Below, in pieces: positions 1-7,865 of a stretch of 23,501 nt of DNA. The notes beneath the pieces are model-generated. The model ran no database searches, was not told where the DNA came from, and was given only the letters and a program-made list of their open reading frames with translations. A program made the translations under genes and the position numbers. Origin of the DNA: a virus; the IMG/VR virus record IMGVR_UViG_3300046355_000136, positions 1-23,501 of that record. One strand, 5' to 3'. The first letter of the stretch is position 1. Each line of letters starts with the position of its first letter.

Positions 1-1038
1 GGCCTTAAAGTAGCGGTGAGAGATCTCGGCTTTCTTGATCTCCTCGTGCTCTGGGTAGAGCTCGGCTTCACGCTCGCACTTGATGCGGTATTCGATCAAG
101 AGCAGTGAGGTCTCCTTGCTCATCACCAAACGCTTGTTGACGTTGATGATGTCGGCCAGGCCTTCCAATCGATCAGAGATCTCTTCCAGGTACGTGTTGC
201 TGTCCTGGTTTGTCAGCTGGTCATAGACTTGCTCAGGCGTCATGTCCATGGTCTTGTTGGACGCACGGCTGTAGCCGAAGAAACAACGACGTGCATAGCC
301 TGTCTCGAGCATCGAGTAGAGCTCTTCTTCAGTCTTTGCACCATTCAGCAACTTGGAGGGTGTGCCAAACAACAACATGTTGGTCGGTGTGCGGCCGAGA
401 ATCTCTTCCGAGCGCACGTTCTCCGATGTGTTCTTGACCAGCTTCTGCTTGATCAAGCCCATGTCGTAGAGCTCCAAGAACGTGTTGAGCACGTCCGTGT
501 TGCTGACCAGGTTGGAACCGATCTCGTCAATCTGCAGGTTTACTGAACCCGCATCTGCCATGAGCAGCTTGTGACGCATCTGCTTAACCGCTGCCGGCGT
601 ACCGGAGTCAAAGCTGAAGACCAGTGGGCCCAGCAACTCGAACTCCTTCTGCACGCGCACGAGCTCCTCATCAGGATCAGAGCTTTTGCGGTTGGCTCGC
701 TTCACAGCAAGCTTGGGCATGTTCTGTTCTGCCAGCACCGGGAAGGTCTCTTCAAGGAAGCGACCACGGAACTGGTTGATGACGGCGTTCTCCATGATGT
801 TGGTGGAGAAGCCTTTGCCAGAGCCTGAGGTGCTCAGATTGAGCGCGTACATGTTCACGGGGATGTCACCGCGATCATGCGTGGCGATGGTGGTGCGCAT
901 CATCGATGCGACCAGGCTGAAGTAGTAACCCACGAGCACTCGGAAGAACAACGGGTTGCTGTTCTGGGTCTTGTTGCACAGGATGCTGACAAGTTTTTCT
1001 GAGGTCGGGTTGAACTCCATTTCGTCGTAGGATTTCAT
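1..1038 (-). CDS. P-loop ATPase / helicase-like replication protein (partial)
   Basis: A frame of 346 codons is open from an ATG at 1038 to the left edge, so the C-terminus is missing. A GAAAGG ribosome site precedes the ATG. Residues 69-79 form a glycine-rich P-loop-like segment (STSGSGKGFST), followed by charged helical sequence. This resembles phage primase/helicase-type ATPases of the DUF3987 kind, known to me from other phages; I could not confirm it. The canonical Walker A would have Ser or Thr after GK, but here it is Gly. It is the last visible gene of the minus-strand replication cluster, 11 bases after the nuclease stop, so a role in DNA unwinding or priming is inferred from context. 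Confidence 0.6.
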   Translation of the reverse strand, partial: MKSYDEMEFNPTSEKLVSILCNKTQNSNPLFFRVLVGYYFSLVASMMRTTIATHDRGDIPVNMYALNLSTSGSGKGFSTNIMENAVINQFRGRFLEETFPVLAEQNMPKLAVKRANRKSSDPDEELVRVQKEFELLGPLVFSFDSGTPAAVKQMRHKLLMADAGSVNLQIDEIGSNLVSNTDVLNTFLELYDMGLIKQKLVKNTSENVRSEEILGRTPTNMLLFGTPSKLLNGAKTEEELYSMLETGYARRCFFGYSRASNKTMDMTPEQVYDQLTNQDSNTYLEEISDRLEGLADIINVNKRLVMSKETSLLLIEYRIKCEREAELYPEHEEIKKAEISHRYFKA

Positions 1039-1049
1039 GAGAGCCTTTC

Positions 1050-2036
1050 TTAGGTGAAGATGAGATCGCCTGAGGCGACGAGTTGATCTTTTTGAGAGCA
1101 AGCGGCAAATGCGGGGCAGTACTTGCAAGCGGTGACTTGACCAGGGACTTCCTTCACGATGCCGACGTTGCCGTCTTCAGCCATGCGGATCATGGCTTCA
1201 GGGCGGGTTTCAAAGTTCTTCGTGCTGCGAGCTGTTTTGAGTGGGTTCTTGTAGTACTTGAACTGGGGTTCTGAACGCCACAACTCGGAGTCATCACACA
1301 GTGGGATATCGTCTTCGTCTGCATTCCAGTACTGCTCGATCATCTCGAGCTTGCGGCGGATGAAGTTCTCTGTCTCTACCAATGACATGAGCGGGAAGCT
1401 CTGCTTGTGAAAGCGTCGTGGTGGGTAGCTGGGATCTGTCTTGGCCATGCTGGGCTTCCAGTCGGTGAAGATGTAATGAATGTCCATCTCGTCCTGGGTG
1501 ATCAGCTGTGGGTCAAGCCAGCGATAGATGCTGCCTTGCTGCGTGTACTTGTCAGCGTTGGTTTGCTTTTTGTAGGTGAAGGTGCCGGTGGACTTGAAGT
1601 CCTGAACACGGCCTTCGCCAACAAAGTCAAACTTGCCAGTAATCTTCCACTTGCCCAGTTGACGGCTCAGACGCTGCTCGAGGTAGATCGGCAGAATGTC
1701 GTCGCTCAGTTCTTCTGGTTTGGGGTTGATGCGTACACGGTCAATGACGCGTTGGGGCAAGCCCAGCGCTGCCATGGCGGCTTTGTAGTTGGTGGTCCAA
1801 GCTTTCTCGATGCCGTCGTGAATGGCGTTACCCATGCGGCTGGCCATCATGTCGGCCAGGTTGACTAGGCCATCGCCTGGAGGCACGCGCGCTGCCAAGA
1901 TGATCTGGCGAAGCGGCTTGAGCAATGCCGTGGCACTGATCGTGTGGGGATCATCGTCGTGATCGTAGAAATCACTGGCGAGGAAAACGGCGAGTGCGAG
2001 TGGCACCTCCGAGACGTTGGCATAGAGAGCAGACAT
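1050..2036 (-). CDS. RecB/Cas4-type PD-(D/E)XK nuclease
   Basis: A protein of 328 residues with the ordered signature of RecB-family nucleases: GNAIHDGIE around His73, YLEQRLSR around Glu120, GKFD with Asp137, QDFKST with Asp146 and Lys148, and a QQxxxY helix at 166-171. These residues normally bind Mg2+ and cut DNA. Four cysteines (247, 304, 307, 313; the last three as CxxCx5C) could hold an iron-sulfur cluster, as in Cas4 and AddB. Their spacing differs, because no N-terminal cysteine exists. Lying beside a helicase-like gene, it probably acts as a phage DNA exonuclease in replication or recombination. AAGGA precedes the start. There is no sign of CRISPR association. Confidence 0.8.
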   Translation of the reverse strand: MSALYANVSEVPLALAVFLASDFYDHDDDPHTISATALLKPLRQIILAARVPPGDGLVNLADMMASRMGNAIHDGIEKAWTTNYKAAMAALGLPQRVIDRVRINPKPEELSDDILPIYLEQRLSRQLGKWKITGKFDFVGEGRVQDFKSTGTFTYKKQTNADKYTQQGSIYRWLDPQLITQDEMDIHYIFTDWKPSMAKTDPSYPPRRFHKQSFPLMSLVETENFIRRKLEMIEQYWNADEDDIPLCDDSELWRSEPQFKYYKNPLKTARSTKNFETRPEAMIRMAEDGNVGIVKEVPGQVTACKYCPAFAACSQKDQLVASGDLIFT

Positions 2037-2085
2037 ACTGGTCCTTGGTTAATTGATCGAAGAAGCGGGAGGAACCCGCTTGGGG

Positions 2086-2448
2086 TTAGAGAGTCTTGTT
2101 GAGTTCAAGCCAACGATTCAACGTATCGCGGGCTTCGGTGATGTCTTTGATGGGTGACTTGCCACCGGTGCGCACACCAGCAAGCAGCAGCTTTTTGCTG
2201 GCGTGTTGAATGCAGCCCGACGGGTCTTGGATGTCGAACAGGTGGTGCACGGCATAGACGTCGATCTCCGTGAGACCTTGGGTCTTCTTGTAGTACTGGG
2301 GGTACTTGTCGGCGATTGACAGGGCCGGTGCTTTTCGCAGTTGACTGCTGATGCTTTCAGAGCACGGTGCACAGAACTCGCCGTTGTCTTTCACGATCGA
2401 GTTGCAGTTCAGGGCTTTGCATCGTCTGGGTTCTAGTTTGAGATTCAT
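2086..2448 (-). CDS. Small zinc-finger protein with DUF3310-like C-terminus
   Basis: A protein of 120 residues. The N-terminus has two cysteine pairs (C10/C15 and C26/C29), a likely zinc ribbon. Residues 60-120 resemble the DUF3310 fold found in T7 gp1.7-like phage proteins, with a His-rich helix, an HASKKLLLAG segment, and a DITEARDTLNRWLEL helix. That family is linked to nucleotide metabolism in T7. The match is by eye only. The gene follows nrdJ after a terminator and has its own GAGGAA ribosome site. A regulatory or nucleotide-related role fits the neighbours but is inferred. Confidence 0.55.
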   Translation of the reverse strand: MNLKLEPRRCKALNCNSIVKDNGEFCAPCSESISSQLRKAPALSIADKYPQYYKKTQGLTEIDVYAVHHLFDIQDPSGCIQHASKKLLLAGVRTGGKSPIKDITEARDTLNRWLELNKTL

Positions 2449-2464
2449 AGGTTCCTCGGCTGGG

Positions 2465-2496
2465 GAAAGAAAAGAGCCACGGGATTTGTGGCTCTT
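2465..2496 (-). terminator. Intrinsic terminator after nrdJ
   Basis: On the minus strand a 9-bp stem (AAGAGCCAC / GTGGCTCTT, arms 2488-2496 and 2472-2480) with a 7-base loop runs into a T-rich tract (TTCTTTC). It lies 32 bases after the nrdJ stop and just before the next ribosome site, so it should reduce transcription into the DUF3310-like and nuclease genes unless they have their own promoter. Confidence 0.75.
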
Positions 2497-2501
2497 CGAA
2501 G

Positions 2502-2518
2502 AGACCCCGGAGGGGTCT
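2502..2518 (-). other. Second hairpin between nrdJ and its terminator
   Basis: A perfect 7-bp stem (AGACCCC / GGGGTCT) with a 3-base loop sits 10 bases after the nrdJ stop. It has no T-tract of its own. It probably protects the mRNA end or assists the terminator at 2465-2496. Confidence 0.5.
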
Positions 2519-2527
2519 GCAGCTGCG

Positions 2528-4486
2528 TTAGAGGACTTCGCAAACGCCGGCGGTGCAAGCCAGTTCTTTGGTGTTCACTGTGCTGTCGTCTTGTTCAAAC
2601 GTAGCCAGTGCTTGCCAATCGAACTGAGGCATGCGTGCCAGCAGTGCTTCGTACTCTTCCTTGGTGCACTCGGTGTAAGGTGCTTGCTTGTAGCTGTGAT
2701 CGCTATGGGGCAAGAAGCTCACGCCGGCAATGCGGTCGAAGTGTCGGTAGACCCAGTCACCCACACCCATCCACTCGTGGTCTTTCACGTAGACCGTGAT
2801 TGACACGTTGTGCTCTGTCCACTCTTCTTGCAGCATCAGGTAATGCTCGAGCTGCTCAAGAGCAGTGCGGTCATTGCGGAAGACTGCATGGCTGGGTGCT
2901 TGCACGGGGAATGCAAACACGTCAGTGCTGTGCGGCTTCATCACATCGTCTTCGACTGGGAAGCCTTGTTCACGCATGAGTTGCGCAAGCGGGTCTTTCT
3001 TGTCGGCACGAACGGTGCGGATGTAGTACTCGGAGTAGCGTGGGTGAATGCCAGAGGCTGAATCCACCAACTGAGACACAGTGCCTGATGGCTTGACTGT
3101 AGTGATGGCTGCGGCTTGGTTGATGCCAAGCTTTGCGGCCCACTCCTTGTTTACCGCAATCGCGGTAGCCTTCATGGAACGCAACCACTCTTTGGCTTCA
3201 GCATTGGTTTGGCTGAGCACAGGGTGATCCATGATGCCGGTCAAGCTCACACCCAACAGACGCTCTTCTTCCTGGTTTTTCTTCCAGATCGAACGGACGT
3301 GGCGGAAGTTGGTCAGCATCGATTGGTAGGTACCAATGATCGTGGCAATCTCAACCTTTTTGCACAAGTCAATCAGATCGTCTTCCTTGCGGATCACGAC
3401 TTCAGACAAGTTGCACACGCCGGCTGAACGCAAGGTGATCTCGGCACAAGGATTGGTGCCCACGATCTTGGTGTGATCACGGCGTCCTGATTCGATGGCC
3501 TTGTTGATGGCAGCTTGGCGGTTGAAAATGCCGCGCTCACCAGACTTGGATTCGATCAAGCTCAGCCATTCCTTCATGAAGAGCTCCATGCCTGGGCGCT
3601 CGGTGTAGGCAGCTGAGTTGTTGGCCAAGGCGCGTTGTGGATCGATAACCCACCACTGACCGTTCTTGGCACCACGCATGCGATCGTCAGACAAATTGCT
3701 GAGCGAGATCAATGCGGAGCGGCGAACACCACCCACAACCACGATGTCAGCGATCTTGCAGACGAGGTCATGGCATTCGATGGAAGTGAGCTTGCGGCCC
3801 ACGGCACCTTTGAACATGTCGACGGCAAACGTGAACAAGTCGATCAAAGGCTGGGGACCACTGGCTCGGCCACCAAAGGTCTTGAGCTTGGCACCGGCTG
3901 GGCGGATCTTGCTCATGTCCCACTTGGGGATGTGGCCGGCGTAGAGGTGATTCAGCAATTGACGGAGGGCCATGGACCAGCCGCCTTTGGAATCACGCAC
4001 TTCAATCGTCACGTCGATGGGTTGGAGTTTTTCCACGCAACCCACGACCGGTTTGCCTTCGCTATCGAACGACACCTGGATGCCGACGATGGGAAGCTTG
4101 GTGATGAACTGACGCTCTACCGAAAAGCCTGCACCGGTACCGCACATTAGGATGTAGAGGATGTCGTCGAAGGCTCGGACGTCGTCTACGGCCGTGAAGC
4201 TGCAGTTGTAGCCAGCCATGGGGTCACGCTCGAGTGCGGGGCCTGCGGTCATGAGCGCACGCATGGAGGGCATGGTTTTCAGGCTCACGATGGCGTCGTA
4301 GACCTGCTGGGTCGGGTAGTGCGGGAACTTGTTGCTGAAGTAATTCACGTAGCGTTGGACGGTCTCAGGCCAGGTTTCACGACGCTGCTCCTTGTCGATC
4401 CAGCGCGCGTAGCGGCTCTTGTGCACGTATTCCTGTAGCGGGGTGGGTAGTTGTTTTTCTGTCTGCATGTATGGAAGCGCTTTCAT
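2528..4486 (-). CDS. nrdJ: Class II (adenosylcobalamin-dependent) ribonucleotide reductase
   Basis: Reduces ribonucleotides to deoxyribonucleotides using coenzyme B12, supplying dNTPs for phage replication. From the ATG at 4486 the protein has 652 residues. Expected catalytic parts are present: GYNCSF (Cys95, redox partner), GTGAGFS (117-123), NPCAE (345-349; Cys347 as thiyl radical, Glu349), Cys358 eleven residues later as in the Lactobacillus enzyme, KPSGTVS (465-471), and a C-terminal Cys644/Cys649 pair with CxxxxC spacing that re-reduces the active site. It is monomeric-type, somewhat shorter than the roughly 740-residue Lactobacillus enzyme. A TTG at 4510 would lie inside a terminator stem and is less likely; AGGA sits correctly before the ATG. 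No B12 riboswitch fits upstream. Confidence 0.95.
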   Translation of the reverse strand: MKALPYMQTEKQLPTPLQEYVHKSRYARWIDKEQRRETWPETVQRYVNYFSNKFPHYPTQQVYDAIVSLKTMPSMRALMTAGPALERDPMAGYNCSFTAVDDVRAFDDILYILMCGTGAGFSVERQFITKLPIVGIQVSFDSEGKPVVGCVEKLQPIDVTIEVRDSKGGWSMALRQLLNHLYAGHIPKWDMSKIRPAGAKLKTFGGRASGPQPLIDLFTFAVDMFKGAVGRKLTSIECHDLVCKIADIVVVGGVRRSALISLSNLSDDRMRGAKNGQWWVIDPQRALANNSAAYTERPGMELFMKEWLSLIESKSGERGIFNRQAAINKAIESGRRDHTKIVGTNPCAEITLRSAGVCNLSEVVIRKEDDLIDLCKKVEIATIIGTYQSMLTNFRHVRSIWKKNQEEERLLGVSLTGIMDHPVLSQTNAEAKEWLRSMKATAIAVNKEWAAKLGINQAAAITTVKPSGTVSQLVDSASGIHPRYSEYYIRTVRADKKDPLAQLMREQGFPVEDDVMKPHSTDVFAFPVQAPSHAVFRNDRTALEQLEHYLMLQEEWTEHNVSITVYVKDHEWMGVGDWVYRHFDRIAGVSFLPHSDHSYKQAPYTECTKEEYEALLARMPQFDWQALATFEQDDSTVNTKELACTAGVCEVL

Positions 4487-4494
4487 ATTCCTGG

Positions 4495-4541
4495 ACAAAA
4501 AAAGAGCCAAAACTCCCCCAGGAATTACCCGGGAGCTTTGG
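4495..4541 (-). terminator. Intrinsic terminator/attenuator between thyX and nrdJ
   Basis: Minus strand: CCAAAGCTCCC pairs with GGGAGTTTTGG (one mismatch) around a 13-base loop, then CTCTTTTTTT. The T-tract ends three bases before the nrdJ ribosome site, so no promoter fits between. nrdJ must be read through this hairpin or transcribed from within or before it. Confidence 0.8.
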
Positions 4542-4582
4542 CCCTGTTTGGAGGGGGATGCTGAGTTTAGCGGCTTTTGCTG

Positions 4583-5320
4583 TCAGTACGCGCCTTGTGT
4601 CAAAGCCGACCAACTTACAGGGAATAGAGGGCTAATGATTTGGTTCACTTGCTCGGCCAATTCTTGAACTTCCTTCTGCGCATGGCTGTCTGAGCGCTGG
4701 TTGTAGAAATTGGCAAAGGCATAGAGCGAGCCAGTCCACACCCAGTTGACCTCACAACCCTGAGGCAACATGAAGCGGGCTTGCTCTGGGCACACACCGT
4801 CCTTGATGGCTTCTTCGTAGGTGTCGATCATGTTGTTGCACTCGGTCCAGTAGCGCGAGATCCAGTAGGCGTTGTTGGGGTGCACGCCGGCAGAACCCTG
4901 CTTGACCGATGCTGCAGCCTCACGGATGTGGTCTGGCACGTAGATCTCGGGGCGGCTCGAGATGTAGCGGCGGGACTCTTCTGACTCCACAAAACCGATC
5001 TTGTGCTTGAAGCACTGGACTCGGATTGGGATGGGCGCGTTCATGCGCAAAGTGACGTGCGGGTGACCGAAGGGAACCCAATGCTCGGGAATCTTGCGCA
5101 GGTACGTGGCCAGCTCTTTTTGACCTGTGGGGGTAAGGGGTGTAGCCATTTGGCCCACCAGCTTTTCCCAATCGCCACTGGCCATGCCGCGCGCTAGGAA
5201 TCGGATCAGATTGTTGTTTTGTTCTTCACTGAACTCGTCTGCCAGCTTGGCAAACGACTGACGAGCGTAATTGGCAACATCGCGGTCGGTGAGATAATGG
5301 GCTAAATATTCTGCTTTCAT
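4583..5320 (-). CDS. thyX: Flavin-dependent thymidylate synthase
   Basis: Methylates dUMP to dTMP using methylenetetrahydrofolate and FAD/NADPH. The 245-residue protein carries the phage form of the ThyX signature at 105-119 (KHKIGFVESEESRRY), in place of the cellular RHRxxSxNxxSxRY. It also has the QARFMLPQ segment at 180-187 and the FANFYNQR...HAQKEVQ helix near 203-218 that completes the dUMP/FAD site. Length is normal for the family. It is the first gene of the minus-strand metabolism block and is divergent from the tail operon, with 59 bases between the two starts. With nrdJ it forms a complete dTTP-supply pair. Confidence 0.9.
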   Translation of the reverse strand: MKAEYLAHYLTDRDVANYARQSFAKLADEFSEEQNNNLIRFLARGMASGDWEKLVGQMATPLTPTGQKELATYLRKIPEHWVPFGHPHVTLRMNAPIPIRVQCFKHKIGFVESEESRRYISSRPEIYVPDHIREAAASVKQGSAGVHPNNAYWISRYWTECNNMIDTYEEAIKDGVCPEQARFMLPQGCEVNWVWTGSLYAFANFYNQRSDSHAQKEVQELAEQVNQIISPLFPVSWSALTQGAY

Positions 5321-5379
5321 GGTTTCTTTCTTGGTTGGTTTAAGGGAAATCGGGAAGGCTTTCGCCTTGGAGTGTCTTG
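5321..5379. promoter_or_regulatory. Divergent intergenic region between thyX and the tail operon
   Basis: Only 59 bases separate two divergent starts, so promoters for one or both directions should lie here or inside the flanking genes. I see no convincing -35/-10 pair. A small hairpin (AAGGC/GCCTT, 5355-5368) directly precedes the GGAG ribosome site at 5369-5372 of the tail-tip gene. Confidence 0.3.
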
Positions 5380-6474
5380 ATGACTTGTTCTGACAATACC
5401 TGCGGTACCGGCATCGGGACGGTGACCCTACCTGGGGATCCGAGTAACGAATCGATTGTGACGGCGCTGCCTATGTTTGGTGGCATCGAGATTTCATGGA
5501 CGCTGCCGTCGCTCAATGCTTTTGCAGTGGCTTACACGCAAATCTTCCGAAGCTTCACAAACAATTTCAACGCTGCGTTGATGATTGCCAATGCGTCGGG
5601 GGATCGGTATTTTGACCGATACGACTTTGCCAGCGGTGTTTTTTCAAACACCTATTACTGGATTCGGTTTGTCTCGGTCAACGGTACCGTGGGGGAACCC
5701 ATCGGTTGGGCTGTGGCCATGCCACTGCCGGCTATTGACGTGCTGCTGGATCAGCTGGCTGCCAAGATCGACTACAGCACGCTGTCAGTTGAGCTCAAAG
5801 GCACAGTCGACAAGGCGGACCTGTACAAGCAGGCTCAGGAAGCCGTCAACACCAACATCACCAGCGAACAAGTCTCAATCCGAGATGCGCTGGCTTTGGT
5901 TCAAAGCGACTTGGAGAACTCGTTTGTCTTGATCAGCAATGAGGTAACAGCTCGCCAGAGCGCCGAGCAGGCGTTTGCCAGCTCCATCAACACCTTGGCT
6001 GTGGCCACGGAAGAGAACCTGGCCACGGCCCAGACCTCACTGCAAGTCAGCATTGACACCGTCACAGGCGACGTGAGCGCGATGTACACGGCCAAGCTGA
6101 CCGTCAATGGTTTAGTGGGTGGCTTTGGCTTGGTCAACGATGGAGACACTGTTGAAGCTGGGTTTGATGTCGACACCTTCTGGGTGGGTCGAACCAACAG
6201 CGACAAGAAAAAGCCTTTCATCATTGCTGATGATCAGGTCTGGTTGAACAAAGCGGCCATTGCTGAGGCCAGCATTGAGCTTGCCATGATCGACAAGGCC
6301 ACGATCCAGAACCTGTCTGCAGTGTCTGCCGACATGGGTACGCTCACCGCCGGCAAGATTCAGTTTGTGCAGCAAGGTGCACCGACCAGCTACATGACGA
6401 TTGACGCTGCAAGCCAAAGCTTGCAGGTCTGGAACAGTGGTGTGATGCGTGTGCGCATTGGGAAGTTGTCATGA
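5380..6474 (+). CDS. Tail-tip / host-specificity protein, gpJ C-terminal-like
   Basis: A protein of 364 residues that opens the plus-strand late operon. Residues about 25-115 look like a fibronectin type III domain (FGGIEISWTLP ... YYWIRFVSVNG). Residues 125-235 are helical and Ala/Gln/Ser-rich. Residues about 236-300 resemble the DUF1983 domain of lambda gpJ, with an AKLTVNGLVGGFGL strand and a FIIADDQVWL segment. Such proteins sit at the tail tip and connect to receptor-binding fibres. The large N-terminal hub part of gpJ is absent, so it is probably encoded as a separate protein elsewhere. The ATG at 5380 is chosen over TTG 5377 because GGAG lies 7 bases upstream of it. Confidence 0.75.
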   Translation: MTCSDNTCGTGIGTVTLPGDPSNESIVTALPMFGGIEISWTLPSLNAFAVAYTQIFRSFTNNFNAALMIANASGDRYFDRYDFASGVFSNTYYWIRFVSVNGTVGEPIGWAVAMPLPAIDVLLDQLAAKIDYSTLSVELKGTVDKADLYKQAQEAVNTNITSEQVSIRDALALVQSDLENSFVLISNEVTARQSAEQAFASSINTLAVATEENLATAQTSLQVSIDTVTGDVSAMYTAKLTVNGLVGGFGLVNDGDTVEAGFDVDTFWVGRTNSDKKKPFIIADDQVWLNKAAIAEASIELAMIDKATIQNLSAVSADMGTLTAGKIQFVQQGAPTSYMTIDAASQSLQVWNSGVMRVRIGKLS

Positions 6475-6752
6475 GTTTTGGCTTGGAGGTCTATCACTCC
6501 AACGGCAGCTTGACGTACTCGTCAGCAGACGTCACCTGGAATCAGGTTGACTTCTTCTACGTGGCAGCCAGCGGATCTCAGAGCTATACCTATCCAGCGC
6601 TTGAAGGACGTGAGGTGTTGTTAGCTCAGGTCTTTGTGCAAGCCCCGCCTTCTGATCGCCGTGCGATTGCCCACACGCTCAGCCGGTCTGGTAACACGGT
6701 CACGGCATCAGGTGGCTCAGAAGCTGCTTATATCTTGGTACTCATGCGATGA
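6471..6752 (+). CDS. Small virion-associated protein, unknown
   Basis: A protein of 93 residues whose ATG overlaps the previous stop by 4 nt (ATGA). It is rich in Ser, Tyr and beta-type sequence with no recognised motif, membrane segment or cysteines. Its tight coupling to the gpJ-like gene, and the 4-nt overlap with the next gene, suggest a small tail-tip or fibre-base component. Function is inferred only from position. Confidence 0.6.
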   Translation: MSFGLEVYHSNGSLTYSSADVTWNQVDFFYVAASGSQSYTYPALEGREVLLAQVFVQAPPSDRRAIAHTLSRSGNTVTASGGSEAAYILVLMR

Positions 6753-7672
6753 CACACGGATTCTTAGCGCTCAACAACAGCAACCAGGTGCTGGTGTCTT
6801 CTGACACCCGCAACCTGCACTTAGTAGCCAAGCTCAGTGCACCAATTGCGGTGGACTACAGCACCGACTACTACGGTGGCATTCGCATCCTGCGGTACCG
6901 CGTGACTTGCTCGGTCTACCCAGTGCCGTTTTTTACGATGCCCACTGCTGATTTCCATGGGGTGACTCGCATCACCAACAATGGTGATGGCACCTGGGAC
7001 GTTGAGCTGGTGCGCTCTGGCTCGAGCAATACCTATCCTGAGGTCTACGTGTTTGCCGATCCGCGCGCTGGGAACCCGACGGACACCCATGGCATGCAAG
7101 TGTTCAGGGATGATGGCAGCGTGGCATTTGACAGCCGCATGCGTCCGCTGGCGGTGTCTGGTGGCTTGCCAGTAACGCATCCCAGCAACCCGCGTCCGTC
7201 GTTTCCGTATGGCCTGAATGCCCAGTACTGCGGTTCGGATGAAGCCACAACCGGTGGGTTTTTTGCACCTACCGAATACAACAGCTACAGCGTAGGCGGT
7301 CAGCCAACCAAGCCAATGTTTTTCTATTCGTCTTTGGCTCAAGCAGAGCGCGAAGCGCAGTATCACACCAGTGATGACGACTGTTTGGGTTCAGACAAGT
7401 TTGGTGTGTGTATCACTCGAACGACCTATGACTGGAACTCTTGGTACTGGGCGTTCTACCGAGGCGGCATCAAGTGGACCGGTGCTGTCATACAAGCCGG
7501 TTGGGTCGTGGTGAAATTTGGCTGCTACTGGCGATACGAACAAGACGATTCTTTGCTTGGTGTTGGAACCGGTGGTAGCAGTGGGGGTGCAGGCTCATGG
7601 CCCTATTCAAACGAAACTTTGAACCTAAGTGCTTCGACAGTTCTTATTGGAGACGCTGCTCGCTATGATTAA
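6749..7672 (+). CDS. Tail-associated structural protein, unknown
   Basis: A protein of 307 residues starting in a 4-nt ATGA overlap. The N-terminus (HGFLALNNSNQVLVSSDTRNLHLVAK) resembles small phage tail proteins often placed after the tail-tip gene. The body is aromatic and Gly/Ser-rich, with beta character, many Tyr/Trp and a few cysteines. The C-terminus has a GTGGSSGGAG linker. No catalytic motif is visible. Together with the preceding 93-residue gene it probably forms part of the tail tip. Confidence 0.6.
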   Translation: MTHGFLALNNSNQVLVSSDTRNLHLVAKLSAPIAVDYSTDYYGGIRILRYRVTCSVYPVPFFTMPTADFHGVTRITNNGDGTWDVELVRSGSSNTYPEVYVFADPRAGNPTDTHGMQVFRDDGSVAFDSRMRPLAVSGGLPVTHPSNPRPSFPYGLNAQYCGSDEATTGGFFAPTEYNSYSVGGQPTKPMFFYSSLAQAEREAQYHTSDDDCLGSDKFGVCITRTTYDWNSWYWAFYRGGIKWTGAVIQAGWVVVKFGCYWRYEQDDSLLGVGTGGSSGGAGSWPYSNETLNLSASTVLIGDAARYD

Positions 7673-7865
7673 GCCATTCACAATTCTGGATGTTCGGGAC
7701 GAACCGTGCGGTGGGAAGACTGTGTTTTTCCGTGTGCGCAAGGTTGAGCAGGTGTCTGACAGTCGAAAGACAACTCAGACTATGGAGACTTCTACCCATG
7801 TAGAAGCCGACCAAGACATCGATGCTCATGTTTTCAACATCCTTCAACAATCGGGGTGGCTCTAA
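7665..7865 (+). CDS. Small protein, unknown
   Basis: A protein of 66 residues from an ATG 8 bases inside the previous gene. GGAG at 7649-7652 is a slightly distant ribosome site. It is charged, with the N-terminal sequence MIKPFTILDVRDEPCGGKTV. The next gene starts in a TAATG stop-start overlap, so all three are probably translated together. No known family was recognised. Confidence 0.6.
   Translation: MIKPFTILDVRDEPCGGKTVFFRVRKVEQVSDSRKTTQTMETSTHVEADQDIDAHVFNILQQSGWL

Noticed and set aside
1407-1868. 153-codon plus-strand frame within the nuclease gene
   Set aside because: Complement of the nuclease motifs; explained as a shadow frame.
1050-2036. Cas4 of a CRISPR system
   Set aside because: No other cas genes and no direct-repeat array in the window; the neighbours are phage replication genes.
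2502-2518. Independent terminator at the second hairpin after nrdJ
   Set aside because: A strong stem but no T-tract; listed only as a hairpin.
3635-4150. 171-codon plus-strand frame within nrdJ
   Set aside because: Complement of a clearly conserved enzyme; no start context and no recognisable protein features.
4487-4510. TTG at 4510 as the nrdJ start
   Set aside because: It lies inside the arm and T-tract of a terminator and has no ribosome site; the ATG at 4486 has AGGA at good distance.
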